A DNA stretch of 64,000 nucleotides from PALSA-270 sp963770915 (GCA_963770915.1 CAVYRG010000001.1:1302001-1366000), one strand, 5' to 3'. Shown: positions 34,833 to 43,127, counted from the stretch's first letter. Notes: a model not told the origin generated them from the letters alone. Program-made: numbers and translations.

Positions 34833-35396
34833 TCACTCTCCGGAACGTCGCTTTTTCGTAGCAGCCGTTCGACGTCGCGGCTTCGCGATGCGTCTCCCTC
34901 TCTTCTTAGAGATGTCCCCGCGTCGTTTCTCTGGGACCTCTGTGGGCTCCGCCCCCAATAGCGGTGAGGAGGGTTTGCGGTCCCATTCTTCAATGTATTC
35001 CAACGCCTTGCGCGTGCGACGAGGCTTCAGGTTTCCAGCAATCCATTGATACCAAAGCCACCAACGATGATTGGCCCCCAACTGATGGCGAACCCGCCTG
35101 CCGTGTATCCCGTTCAACATCGTGATCTCTGCGTGATGCTCGCGGCAGAGGCTCTTTACGACCTCTATGGGGTCGTAGACGACATGGTGTCGGTGATCAC
35201 CGCGTCGAGTACAGCCGGGGAACTCGCATCTTCTCGGTAAAACGAGCACGAAAACCGCTCCGGCTTCGTAATTTATGCGACGACTTAATAGCGCGTACAG
35301 AGTACTGAGGTAATGCGCCCGCCGGGCGCCCCATCCTAAATCGCGCTTTTTGCGATTTAGGGTGGGGATTTCTTGCCGTTCCCTATCCTTTGTCAT
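34833..35396 (-). CDS. HNH-like zinc-finger protein (possible endonuclease)
   Basis: The core is CEFPGCTRRGDHRHHVVYD then LCREHHAEI: two Cys, a His-His pair, then Cys and His-His, as in HNH/McrA-type metal sites. The C-terminal about 60 residues are very basic (KKRGRRIAKPRRRTAATKK), fit for nucleic-acid contact. The start is uncertain: the frame is open to 35513, but everything beyond about 35290 is palindromic repeat sequence. The ATG at 35396 and a GTG at 35249 are the options. The original 5' end may have been replaced by the repeat. Confidence 0.5.
   Translation of the reverse strand: MTKDRERQEIPTLNRKKRDLGWGARRAHYLSTLYALLSRRINYEAGAVFVLVLPRRCEFPGCTRRGDHRHHVVYDPIEVVKSLCREHHAEITMLNGIHGRRVRHQLGANHRWWLWYQWIAGNLKPRRTRKALEYIEEWDRKPSSPLLGAEPTEVPEKRRGDISKKRGRRIAKPRRRTAATKKRRSGE
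35329..35367. repeat. REP-type palindrome, arm TAAATCGC
   Basis: CCCCATCCTAAATCGC, loop gcttttt (7 nt), GCGATTTAGGGTGGGG. The 16-bp stem has a single T/G pair. Virtually identical to 36008-36046. Confidence 0.85.
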
Positions 35397-35432
35397 TCCG
35401 AAGCGCGGTTTTTGCGCGCGGAATCTGCTTTT
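35392..35432. repeat. Partial copy of the dispersed intergenic repeat
   Basis: ttgtcattccgaagcgcggt, then gcgcggaatctgc. Matches the inner part of 28512-28551, with a shorter middle. Confidence 0.55.
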
Positions 35433-35507
35433 CCTAGATGATTGAGCGGGGATGGACAGCTCGAAGACGCGAGCGGCCAGCGGGAGCACTCCGCAGTTGT
35501 CGAACTG

Positions 35508-35539
35508 CCCCACTCAAGCCAAAAGAAGGCTTGAATGGG
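35508..35539. repeat. REP-type palindrome, arm AAGCC
   Basis: CCCCACTCAAGCC, loop aaaagaa (7 nt), GGCTTGAATGGG, then CCACCGG. One of three palindromes within 200 bp. Confidence 0.8.
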
Positions 35540-35617
35540 CCACCGGCCAGCGTCTTTGGTCCTCAACCGAAAGACTGACTCGGGATCGCTTGGAGCCTTC
35601 GTTCTTATCCAATCAAT

Positions 35618-35642
35618 TCTAGTCGCGTTCTTTGCGACTAGA
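35618..35642. repeat. REP-type palindrome, arm TAGTCGC, left cap missing
   Basis: TCTAGTCGC, loop gttcttt (7 nt), GCGACTAGA, then GTGGGT. Same arms as 40530-40566. Confidence 0.75.
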
Positions 35643-35667
35643 GTGGGTCTTGACGCCGCGACAATGG

Positions 35668-35698
35668 CCCACTCAAGCCAAAGAACGGCTTGAATGGG
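35668..35698. repeat. REP-type palindrome, arm AAGCC
   Basis: CCCACTCAAGCC, loop aaagaac (7 nt), GGCTTGAATGGG, then CCACCAGCC. Ends 12 nt before the stop of the gene at 35711. Confidence 0.8.
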
Positions 35699-35710
35699 CC
35701 ACCAGCCAGC

Positions 35711-36094
35711 CTATTTCGCCGCGAGGCTAAAATGTTGCGAATCCATGTCGAACTTCAACCAGTAGCCATCGGACGGCGGCGGCGGAAACGGCGGCTGGTC
35801 GCGGTCATTGATGCGGCGTATCTGGAGGAATAGACAGTCGGCCGCCTTGGCCCGCGGGACTGCGTTACCATCCTTCACCCGCCCCTCCTTCGTGATTTGG
35901 ATGATGAATTCAAATTTTGTCGACTCGCCGGCGGCTGCGTCTTGGCACTGATCGATAAGCGGCGAAAGCTTCGGCTCAAGTCGGGCCGCGTACGCCGGGT
36001 GCGGGTGCCCCATCCTAAATCGCGCTTTTTGCGATTTAGGGTGGGGATTTTTGGTCCCGAAAATCTCCGCCCAAGCAGAGCTTGGACGAGGCAC
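35711..36094 (-). CDS. Small protein of unknown function with a repeat-derived N-terminus
   Basis: 127 residues as an open frame. The last about 85 residues look like a real domain (IDQCQDAAAGESTKFEFIIQ, then AADCLFLQIRR and PPSDGYWLKFDM) with two cysteines. The first about 40 residues are translated from the palindrome at 36008-36046 and its flank, so the native start was probably lost or replaced. No signal peptide remains. I do not recognise the family; it may be a remnant of a longer exported protein. Confidence 0.45.
   Translation of the reverse strand: MPRPSSAWAEIFGTKNPHPKSQKARFRMGHPHPAYAARLEPKLSPLIDQCQDAAAGESTKFEFIIQITKEGRVKDGNAVPRAKAADCLFLQIRRINDRDQPPFPPPPSDGYWLKFDMDSQHFSLAAK
36008..36046. 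repeat. REP-type palindrome, arm TAAATCGC
   Basis: CCCCATCCTAAATCGC, loop gcttttt (7 nt), GCGATTTAGGGTGGGG. Lies inside the 5' part of the open frame ending at 35711. Confidence 0.85.
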
Positions 36095-36191
36095 CCTCTT
36101 GAGTGTCCAACGGGGCTAGCTCTGCCACCCGCCAACAAGCGCTTGGTTGGGGAAACAGTTGGCGGCTGGGCCACTTGCCCGTGCCGTGAAA

Positions 36192-37415
36192 TTAACCTTG
36201 TGACGCGATCTGAGTGGCATCGGCTAACTCGAAGTTTTCAGTTTCAAGATTCTTTACTTTGCCGGACACAAGCCGCACGGAGATCGTGAGTTTCCCAAAC
36301 ACGATAAAATGAGCGGTATTAGTTTCAACCACATTCACGCCACCGTGGTGCGGCGGATTCAGCGGTACCGGAAATGACATGGGCTGGCCGCTGATCATCG
36401 TCGGGAACACGCCGTCCCACTCACCCAACCACTCACTAACTCCGTGAGCCTCTTCTCCAATCGCCACGAACGTGCCGATCCTTGAAGAAGGCAAAATGTT
36501 AACCTGCGAAGCTAGGGTTGGTGTAGGACCAGTATTCAAGAATGTCGTGAAATGCCCGTAGGTAGGCTCCTTGGGGGTAGTAACTCGAAGTTTTAGCTCC
36601 CCGTTAAACTCTAGTTCTCCATACTGGGATTCAGGCCCTACGCCGTATAAAGCACCTTTACTAAATTTCACGTCGCGGGCGACTACTTCGATTGCTGTCG
36701 CATTGCGCCAGAATCTGCCATATGAGCTACGAGCTGCTATCTCGAATCGATCCAGCACGTGCTGTTTGCCAATTAACGCGAATGCTTGGGCGTCATTGAG
36801 TCCCTGTGGGGTGGGAGCGTGGGCCTTTATGAACTCATCTATAGACGTATAGAAGTGCAACCTTAGCGCTCTATCATGCACTTCCTTCGCAAGTTGTTGG
36901 CGTAGTTCATTTCCCGTTCTAAAGTGTTTATCTGCTGTGACAAACGCCACCTCTCGCTTTGACGTCTCCGCATGATCCAAGACCATCAACCAAGTAATCA
37001 CATCCCGGAGTTCCTCGCCAGCGTCACTTGCCGGCGGAACTCGCTCGATGCCTCGCCTTACGACCTCTTCGACTCTGACTTTCCCAAAATTTCTCAGCAC
37101 CACTGATTTGACGTGTTCTGAAGGCTTGAGCAATTTCGACTTGAGCGCACGAGATTCGCGCTTGACGTCAATCTCCGGTATTTTGGTCAACCTTTTCGCG
37201 AGAAGGCAAGCCCGAAGAGACTTCACAGCATTTTGGGCTTTGCCAATTTCATTTCGAACCCGATCCGGATATTTTGCGATCACTTCGTCTAGTACAACTT
37301 TAGGCAGAATGATTCGCGACTGAGTTTTTCGGAGGTAATCGAGGAGACTCCGAAAAGCAATACCCTCCATGCGGAGGTCCGAGAGATAGATATTTGAATC
37401 CAGCGAAACGTCCAT
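36192..37415 (-). CDS. PIN-domain protein (DUF4935-like ribonuclease fold) with a long C-terminal domain
   Basis: 407 residues. The N-terminal about 175 residues are PIN-like: first Asp in VSLDSNIYLSDL, Glu in VVLDEVIAKY, Asp in RDVITWLMVLDHA and Asp in VAFVTADKHF, the four-acid site of PIN RNases. The C-terminal about 200 residues are beta-rich and unrecognised. The base composition is lower in GC than the neighbours by eye, and the gene lies in the palindrome-rich accessory patch, so horizontal acquisition is likely. No antitoxin-like small gene is next to it, so a classical VapBC pair is not supported. Confidence 0.75.
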   Translation of the reverse strand: MDVSLDSNIYLSDLRMEGIAFRSLLDYLRKTQSRIILPKVVLDEVIAKYPDRVRNEIGKAQNAVKSLRACLLAKRLTKIPEIDVKRESRALKSKLLKPSEHVKSVVLRNFGKVRVEEVVRRGIERVPPASDAGEELRDVITWLMVLDHAETSKREVAFVTADKHFRTGNELRQQLAKEVHDRALRLHFYTSIDEFIKAHAPTPQGLNDAQAFALIGKQHVLDRFEIAARSSYGRFWRNATAIEVVARDVKFSKGALYGVGPESQYGELEFNGELKLRVTTPKEPTYGHFTTFLNTGPTPTLASQVNILPSSRIGTFVAIGEEAHGVSEWLGEWDGVFPTMISGQPMSFPVPLNPPHHGGVNVVETNTAHFIVFGKLTISVRLVSGKVKNLETENFELADATQIASQG

Positions 37416-37588
37416 GGTGGAAACATTCTAGAGGAAGCTCGCAGACGCAGAGGGGACATTTACCTGCTACTTTCGCCAAGGGCATTCGCGATGGCTGCGA
37501 CAATACTTAGAAAACACCCCGCCTGTCAGCAGGCTTCCCGGAACCATACCTGGGCACGAGATGTGGGCAAGTGCCGATTGTGGCGAAG

Positions 37589-38131
37589 CTAATCTTCCGC
37601 CGCTTTCACCACCTTCTCCTTGAGCTGAGTCGCCTCGCGCTCCTTGGCCTCGCGCCTTGCCTTGCGGAGTCTTCTCCTCGCTGAAATCCAGCGTTTGTAC
37701 CATGGAGCGACGTTCAGTCTGTGCTCATGGCCTGTCGCATCAGACGCCAACCAATATTCCATTTCGGAGATGTCGAGACCCGCCTGATTGATCATTGCCA
37801 GCATCTGCTTACCTTCGGTCAGTTCGTACGGGCAGGCCGGACGAGTATCTGTGCAAACAAAGGGCTTTTGAGGATGGAGTCGATACGCTCCCACAGTCGT
37901 GATAGTGACAGGTCTGCGTCCTGCGTTCGTAATGTACACAATCGTGAACGTCAGGCCGTCTGTTCGCGGATCACCCATTGTCTCCATATTTCGCTGCACA
38001 CGAATCCTAATGTCGGCTCTATCGCGATAGTGGGCCGTGATCTGAGCAGCCGCTGTGATCGTGGAGAGAATGGCGCCATACAGCGCGAGGACACTGCCGG
38101 AGATTGCGAAATGAAATGTGGGCGTCGGCAT
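37589..38131 (-). CDS. Single-pass membrane protein of unknown function
   Basis: 180 residues. One N-terminal TM segment (AISGSVLALYGAILSTITAA), a central beta-rich part with two cysteines (FVCTDTRPACPYEL), and a basic, strongly helical C-terminus (RRRLRKARREAKEREATQLK) of coiled-coil type. Family not recognised. No neighbour suggests a job. GC content resembles that of the PIN gene. Confidence 0.6.
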   Translation of the reverse strand: MPTPTFHFAISGSVLALYGAILSTITAAAQITAHYRDRADIRIRVQRNMETMGDPRTDGLTFTIVYITNAGRRPVTITTVGAYRLHPQKPFVCTDTRPACPYELTEGKQMLAMINQAGLDISEMEYWLASDATGHEHRLNVAPWYKRWISARRRLRKARREAKEREATQLKEKVVKAAED

Positions 38132-38546
38132 GGGTCTTAGTGTGCGTCACTGTTCAGGTACAGAGCAAGAAAGAAGCCCGGTGCCCAGGGCAGAATCCCC
38201 CGAACTCGCATGACCGCAATCGAACAGCTCGCGTCAGGGCGAAACTGAAAATCAGCCCATTTGCACCATTTCCAGTGCAACCCTCCAAATCTTGTCAAGC
38301 CCCCAAACCACCCCAAAATCACCTAACTCCTTCATTCCACTCCGACAATAAAGTTCCAAACCATGTCCCATTTTCCCCCTCCAAAATGCCATAATAGTAA
38401 GTAGAGTAGAAAAACACAGGCGCGGCCAAAAGCCGCGCCTTTTTTATTGGCCGCCGCTTCGGAACCACACCGCCGCGCGGAGCATTTCTCAAAAAAAACA
38501 GTATTCAAAAAGGAGTGGACCCGCAGGCTGCGGGTCTTATTCGACT
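38132..38546. other. Intergenic stretch with an orphan terminator
   Basis: 415 nt without a convincing gene. It has a small hairpin TTGCAC...GTGCAA near 38260-38280, a C-rich and AT-rich tract at 38280-38400 and a strong terminator at 38419-38445. See the terminator entry. Confidence 0.6.
38419..38445 (+). terminator. Perfect rho-independent terminator without an upstream gene
   Basis: GGCGCGGC, loop caaaa, GCCGCGCC, then TTTTTT. There is no plus-strand gene for at least 4 kb upstream, so it may end a small RNA starting within 38140-38400, or act as a leader attenuator for the gene at 38547, 101 nt downstream. Confidence 0.8.
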
Positions 38547-39068
38547 ATGGGAAACCACTTTCGGGCGCAAGACTTAGATACAACCGTCGGCAGGGGCGAG
38601 GCGGTCACCTGCCGCGAGGCCAGCCGCTGGGGAGAACTGGGCGAACTGGCCTTCGTTCTGAAGGCCGCGTCGGTCGGAATCTCCGCTTCCAAGCCATTCA
38701 GCGACCACCGTCCTTACGATTTTCTGGTCGAGCACGGCCAGCGCTTGTTGCGGGTTCAGGTGAAATCCGTCTTTACCAGCCGGGACGGCCCCTACCGCTA
38801 CGGATTCTCCGTCGCCGTCTCAAAACACCCCCGCAGCGGCAAGCGGGTGACCTACACCGCGGATCAAATCGACTTCCTCGTCGCCTTCGTGGCTCCCCAC
38901 GACGCCTGGTATGTGATTCCCGTGGATGCAATTAAGGGCCGAACATTCGTCCGTTTTTACCCCGGCGGCGCCACCCGCAGCGATGCCGGACGCTTCGAGC
39001 CCTACCGTGAAGCCTGGCATCTGCTCAAGGACGAAGCTCCCGGCACTCAAGCGGCTGCGGAAAAATGA
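38547..39068 (+). CDS. PD-(D/E)XK endonuclease-like protein (group I intron-associated type)
   Basis: 173 residues. Fold signature in order: Glu in WGELGELAFVLKA, Asp in HRPYDFLVEHG and the QxK in LLRVQVKSVFTS, the PD-(D/E)XK core as in the PDDEXK_5 (group I intron endonuclease-like) family. Then ADQIDFLVAFVAP and AWYVIPVDAI as in related proteins. It stands alone next to a terminator and 33 nt from the convergent accC. Whether it cuts DNA is untested; many such solitary genes are of unknown role. Confidence 0.75.
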   Translation: MGNHFRAQDLDTTVGRGEAVTCREASRWGELGELAFVLKAASVGISASKPFSDHRPYDFLVEHGQRLLRVQVKSVFTSRDGPYRYGFSVAVSKHPRSGKRVTYTADQIDFLVAFVAPHDAWYVIPVDAIKGRTFVRFYPGGATRSDAGRFEPYREAWHLLKDEAPGTQAAAEK

Positions 39069-39100
39069 ACCAAGCGAGCAACATCGGGAAGGGCACGAGT

Positions 39101-40465
39101 TCAAGCCTTCTTCCCGATCCCATTCTTCGCCAGGAATTTTTCGATGAAGGTCGTGTCGAAGTTCCCGGCGCGGAAGTCCGGGTCGGCAAGGATTTTGCGG
39201 TGCAGCGGAATGGTGGTGAAGATGCCCTCGACGATGAACATCTCGAGCGCCCTCGCCATGCGGGAGATGGCTTCTGGGCGGTCCTTGCCGCGCACAACCA
39301 GCTTGGCGATCAGCGAATCGTAGTACGGCGGAATCGTGCCTTCAGCGTAAGCGGCGGTATCGATGCGAACGCCCGTTCCGCCCGGCGGATGAAAGGTTGT
39401 GATCTTCCCCGCCGAGGGCGTGAACTTTTCCGGATGCTCGGCGTTGATGCGGCACTCAATGGCGTGGCCGCGATGAACGATCGGCCCTTGCAAGACATTT
39501 TCCAGGCGCTCGCCCACAGCCAGCAGGATTTGGCTTTTCACGAGGTCAACGTCAGTGACCATCTCCGTGACTGGATGCTCCACCTGAATGCGCGTGTTCA
39601 TCTCGATGAAGTAGAGCTTGCGGTCTTCGTCCATCAGAAACTCGATGGTTCCAGCGTTGACGTAGCCAATCTCGCTCAGGGTTTTGCTGAGGATGCCGCC
39701 AATCTCCGCCCGCAATTCAGGAGACACCTGCGTCGAAGGCGATTCCTCCAGGAGCTTCTGATGGCGGCGCTGGATGGAGCACTCGCGCTCGCCCAGGCTG
39801 ACCACGTTGCCGTACTGGTCTGCGAGAATTTGGAATTCGATGTGGCGCGGGCGCTCGATGAACTTCTCCATGTACATGTCGCCGTTGCCGAAGGCGGCTG
39901 CAGCTTCCGATTGCGCGGCTTTGAACAGCGCAGGCAGCTCTTCTTCGCTGCGCACGATGCGCATGCCGCGGCCGCCGCCGCCCGCCGAGGCTTTCATGAT
40001 CACCGGGAACCCGACTTGCCGCGCCCACTCGATTGCTTCGCCGTCGCTGCCCAGGATGCCTTCCGATCCCGGCAGAATCGGCACGCCGGCTTTCTTCATG
40101 GCGGCGCGGGCTTTTTCCTTTTCGCCCATCAGGCGGGTGATCTCCGGCGGCGGTCCGATGAATTTGATGTTGCAGGTCTCAGTGACCTCGGCGAAGTTGG
40201 CGTTCTCGGCGAGCAAACCGTAGCCAGGATGGATGGCGTCCACGTTGGCGATTTCGGCGGCGCTGATGACGGCGGGGATGTTGAGATAACTCTGCGCCAG
40301 CTGCGGAGGTCCAATACAGATGGCTTCATCGGCAAAGCGGACGTGGAGCGAGTGGCGGTCGGCTTCGCTATAGATCGCGACAGTGCGGATGCCGAGCTCC
40401 TTGCAGGCGCAGATCACCCGCAGGGCAATTTCTCCGCGATTGGCAATGAGGATTTTCTTGAACAT
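39101..40465 (-). CDS. accC: Biotin carboxylase subunit of acetyl-CoA carboxylase
   Basis: 454 residues, the usual length. ATP-grasp enzyme: N-terminal KILIANRGEIALRVI, Gly-rich ATP loop KASAGGGGRGMRI, EKFIERPRHIEFQI, and the catalytic stretch EMNTRIQVEHPVTE. It carboxylates the biotin on AccB with ATP and bicarbonate, the first step of malonyl-CoA formation. accB lies upstream on the same strand with a 131-nt gap that holds a palindrome and a GC-rich hairpin, so the two may be linked but not tightly. Confidence 0.97.
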   Translation of the reverse strand: MFKKILIANRGEIALRVICACKELGIRTVAIYSEADRHSLHVRFADEAICIGPPQLAQSYLNIPAVISAAEIANVDAIHPGYGLLAENANFAEVTETCNIKFIGPPPEITRLMGEKEKARAAMKKAGVPILPGSEGILGSDGEAIEWARQVGFPVIMKASAGGGGRGMRIVRSEEELPALFKAAQSEAAAAFGNGDMYMEKFIERPRHIEFQILADQYGNVVSLGERECSIQRRHQKLLEESPSTQVSPELRAEIGGILSKTLSEIGYVNAGTIEFLMDEDRKLYFIEMNTRIQVEHPVTEMVTDVDLVKSQILLAVGERLENVLQGPIVHRGHAIECRINAEHPEKFTPSAGKITTFHPPGGTGVRIDTAAYAEGTIPPYYDSLIAKLVVRGKDRPEAISRMARALEMFIVEGIFTTIPLHRKILADPDFRAGNFDTTFIEKFLAKNGIGKKA

Positions 40466-40470
40466 TTTCC

Positions 40471-40498
40471 GTGTGGCGCGGGCGCCCTCGCCCGCGTT
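40471..40498 (-). promoter_or_regulatory. GC-rich hairpin next to a start codon (copy 2)
   Basis: The plus strand reads gtgtggcgcgggcgccctcg then cccgcg; nearly identical to 32935-32962 and at the same 6-nt distance from an ATG. A GGAAA site lies between it and the accC ATG. Confidence 0.4.
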
Positions 40499-40529
40499 TC
40501 GACGCTCTTCCTTGGAAGAAAGTCAAAGA

Positions 40530-40566
40530 CCCCACCCTAGTCGCAGAGAACGCGACTAGAGTGGGG
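40530..40566. repeat. REP-type palindrome, arm TAGTCGC
   Basis: CCCCACCCTAGTCGC, loop agagaac (7 nt), GCGACTAGAGTGGGG, then CACCC. In the accB-accC gap. Confidence 0.85.
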
Positions 40567-40596
40567 CACCCAGCCGTTTCAAACTTCACCCTTCAA

Positions 40597-41091
40597 CTAC
40601 GTCTTCGCTCGTATCGCGAACAGTTCCTGGCCATATTCGATCGGCTGGCCGTTGGTCACGAGAATCTTCACCAGTTCGCCGGCGACGTCGGACTCGATTT
40701 CATTCATCAGCTTCATGGCTTCCACGATGCACAGGATCTGGCCGGTTTCGACTTTTTCTCCCACCTTCACGAAGGGCGGCGAACCCGGCGACGGCGACTC
40801 GTAGTACGTGCCCACGATCGGCGAGCGCACTATATGCAGGCCTTCCTCCGGCTTGGGCGCTTCTTTGGGCGGGGCGGGAGTGCTCGCAGCAACTGGAGTT
40901 CCGCCTGACTCCGGGGCTGCCGGCGGGGCAGCAGGCACGGGAAAATGCCCGAAGCCGGGCGCTGCGACGGAGACCACAGGCTCGGTCCCGCGCTTGATGC
41001 GAACCTTGACGTCGCCTCGTTCCAGTTCGAACTCAGTGATGTCTTTTTCGATTAAGAACTCGATGAGTTCTTTTAGTTCTTTTTGATTCAT
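40597..41091 (-). CDS. accB: Biotin carboxyl carrier protein of acetyl-CoA carboxylase
   Basis: 164 residues from the ATG at 41091 (the frame reaches 41181 through non-coding sequence). N-terminal helix (MNQKELKELIEFLIEKDITE), a Pro/Ala linker, and a C-terminal biotinyl domain with the biotin Lys in EAMKLMNEIESD. It carries CO2 between AccC and the carboxyltransferase. The order pepP-accB-accC is frequent in several phyla. Confidence 0.96.
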   Translation of the reverse strand: MNQKELKELIEFLIEKDITEFELERGDVKVRIKRGTEPVVSVAAPGFGHFPVPAAPPAAPESGGTPVAASTPAPPKEAPKPEEGLHIVRSPIVGTYYESPSPGSPPFVKVGEKVETGQILCIVEAMKLMNEIESDVAGELVKILVTNGQPIEYGQELFAIRAKT

Positions 41092-41242
41092 GGTCAGCGG
41101 TAGGACCGGTTCTCGGGTGTGATCCGGGTATGACTTCCCCGAACCTTCAACCACGAAGGACACGAAGTCACACGAAAGCAAACCGTGGGACTAACAACTT
41201 CGTGATACTTCGTGTCCCTGTTGGTTCATTGCTTTTCTTCCA

Positions 41243-42337
41243 TCAAATCACGATCAGTTCCTTGCTGGAGGGAGCCAAGACTTCGCACCCTTTTTCTGTG
41301 ACCACAACCATGTCTTCAATGCGGACTCCGAATCGCCCGGGGACGTAAACCCCGGGTTCGACCGTGATGACCATCCCCGGCCTTAGAATCTCGCTTTGCC
41401 CGGCCGCCACGCGCGGCGCTTCGTGAATCTCCAAACCCACGCCGTGGCCGGTGGAATGCGTAAAATACTTCGCCAAGCCTTGCTTCTGCAATAACTTACG
41501 CGCCGCCTGATCGACTTCGGAAACGCTTCGCCCGGGTTGCACGGCTTGCAAAGCCACCTGCTGCGCGGCTCGAACCGCCTCATAAATCCGGCGGGCTTCC
41601 TGGCTTGGCCGGCCGACGTGGACGGTGCGCGTCCGGTCCGAACAATAGCCAGAGAGTATAACACCGAAGTCGCAGACCACGAACCCTTTGGGCGGGACCG
41701 CAGCCGTCGAGGCCTGCCCGTGCGGCAAGGCCGAGCGCTTGCCCGAGGCGATGATAGTAGGGAAGGACATGCCGTCGGCGCCGGCTTTACGCGCGGCATA
41801 TTCCAGCTCGGCGGCGACTTCGGTCTCCCTCAAGCCGGGCCGAATTGTGCTGAGCACGGTCTCGAACAAACTGGCTCCCAGGGTAGCGGCCCTGCGAATC
41901 CACCGGAGTTCGTCGGCGTCTTTTATCATGCGCGCCCGCTCGGCTAGAGCCGGCGCCGGAACCATGCGTAGGCCCGGAACAAGTCTGGCGAGCCGACGAT
42001 AGGCCGCTAGGCTCATCTGCTCGGCTTCAACTCCCAGCCTGCCGCGCCGTCCGCCGGTCGGTTTTCCTCGGTGCGAGGCCAGCCATTCGGCCGCGGCCAC
42101 CAGCGGCGCCTTCTTGGCGATTACGATCCTTGCGCCTCGGACTTCCGCCTCGGCCTGGGCGATATAACGCCCGTCGCTGAAAAAGACGCTGGCCTTTTCC
42201 GTAAGCAGCAGAACCGCGGCGCTACCCGTGAATCCGCAGAGATAGCGGATGTTGGGAAGATGGGTGATGAGAAGAGCATTAAGCCCGTTTGCACCTAGAA
42301 CGCTGCGCAGACTCTTTTGCCGGGAAGGATGGTCCAT
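41243..42337 (-). CDS. Xaa-Pro aminopeptidase, M24 family
   Basis: 364 residues. Creatinase-type N-terminal domain to about 130, then the pita-bread M24 catalytic domain: the metal ligands are Asp in VCDFGVILSGYCSDRTRT (two Asp), His in THSTGHGVGLEIHE, Glu in ITVEPGVYV and Glu near the end in RIEDMVVV. It removes N-terminal residues before proline from peptides. It is first in a minus-strand row with accB and accC; the gap to accB is 151 nt. Closest by name to PepP/PepQ-type enzymes; which one cannot be said. Confidence 0.93.
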   Translation of the reverse strand: MDHPSRQKSLRSVLGANGLNALLITHLPNIRYLCGFTGSAAVLLLTEKASVFFSDGRYIAQAEAEVRGARIVIAKKAPLVAAAEWLASHRGKPTGGRRGRLGVEAEQMSLAAYRRLARLVPGLRMVPAPALAERARMIKDADELRWIRRAATLGASLFETVLSTIRPGLRETEVAAELEYAARKAGADGMSFPTIIASGKRSALPHGQASTAAVPPKGFVVCDFGVILSGYCSDRTRTVHVGRPSQEARRIYEAVRAAQQVALQAVQPGRSVSEVDQAARKLLQKQGLAKYFTHSTGHGVGLEIHEAPRVAAGQSEILRPGMVITVEPGVYVPGRFGVRIEDMVVVTEKGCEVLAPSSKELIVI

Positions 42338-42515
42338 CGGTTAGGAGTGTAGCAAGAGGCAGAGCCGCACAGGCCAGTGGCCCACCCAACGCTTCGTTGT
42401 GTGGGAGTTGAAATCGTCCTTGGCGGGCGCGAGAATGTTTGCCCATTACAGTATCTTTTTGCAGATGGTGTTAGGTTGCGGGAATGCCCCCACGTCTCAG
42501 GCCAGCAGCATGGCG

Positions 42516-42545
42516 CCCACCCTTGCAAAGAACGCAAGGATGGGG
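42516..42545. repeat. REP-type palindrome, arm TTGC
   Basis: CCCACCCTTGC, loop aaagaac (7 nt), GCAAGGATGGGG, then CACCC. Ends 15 nt before the start of the next gene. Confidence 0.75.
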
Positions 42546-42560
42546 CACCCTGATTCTGAA

Positions 42561-43127
42561 ATGGGCCGGCGAAAAACAACGCATGGGCGGGCCACCCGCC
42601 ATCGTCAACTATCCTTCTGCTTTGGCTCTCTCAACCTTTTGGTAACCGTTCTGCTAATCTTGTCTGCGATGTCACTTTCTGCCCAAACGATCGAAATCAA
42701 GTTGGTGGACGGTAGAAATGGACATCCCGTGGTTGGGACCTCCTCCTACGTGAATGTCTGGGTGGGCGAAGGGCGCAAGGAAGCAATCGCAATACCGATG
42801 GATGATAAAGGCGTTGCACGACTACAGCTAACGCTGAATCCGAGCGAAGTAAACATCCCCAACTCCAAGAACAACGGTTCTATCGTCGTAGACCATCCTG
42901 TTGTGAAATACGATGAGTCCTTCCAAATCAATGCTCCCTATGTGCTATGTGGGCCAGGAGGGGGAAGCTTTTCGTGGCTGGAACTGAAGAACTTTAGCAC
43001 GAAAGAAGTCCTTGACCACGGATATGCTTCGGCAAACACTTGCGGCAAAGTCACAGTCTCGCCACAGCCCGGACAAGTAGTCCTGTTCGTCAGGCCACTC
43101 ACGTTCTGGGAGAAAATGAAGCAGTAG
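42561..43127 (+). CDS. Small secreted protein of unknown function
   Basis: 188 residues from the ATG at 42561; the open frame reaches 42399 through a palindrome. Signal peptide (NLLVTVLLILSAMSLSAQ), then a beta-rich domain of about 140 residues (IEIKLVDGRNGHPVVGTSSY; WVGEGRKEAIAIP). It ends with a helix. It looks like a Cna-B or carboxypeptidase-regulatory-like sandwich. It stands directly before the Rhs cassette array and resembles in layout the small exported proteins that follow each cassette, so it may be the immunity gene of a lost cassette. Confidence 0.65.
   Translation: MGRRKTTHGRATRHRQLSFCFGSLNLLVTVLLILSAMSLSAQTIEIKLVDGRNGHPVVGTSSYVNVWVGEGRKEAIAIPMDDKGVARLQLTLNPSEVNIPNSKNNGSIVVDHPVVKYDESFQINAPYVLCGPGGGSFSWLELKNFSTKEVLDHGYASANTCGKVTVSPQPGQVVLFVRPLTFWEKMKQ

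Noticed and set aside
33914..36046. Closely spaced palindromes as a possible CRISPR array
   Set aside because: The spacing is irregular (tens to hundreds of nt), repeats differ in their arms and no cas gene is near.
36192..37415. PIN gene as the toxin of a VapBC pair
   Set aside because: The protein is three times the size of VapC and there is no small antitoxin-like gene next to it on the same strand.
39065..40540. Plus-strand open frame of 491 codons over accC
   Set aside because: Opposite strand of a textbook biotin carboxylase; no domain in the translation.
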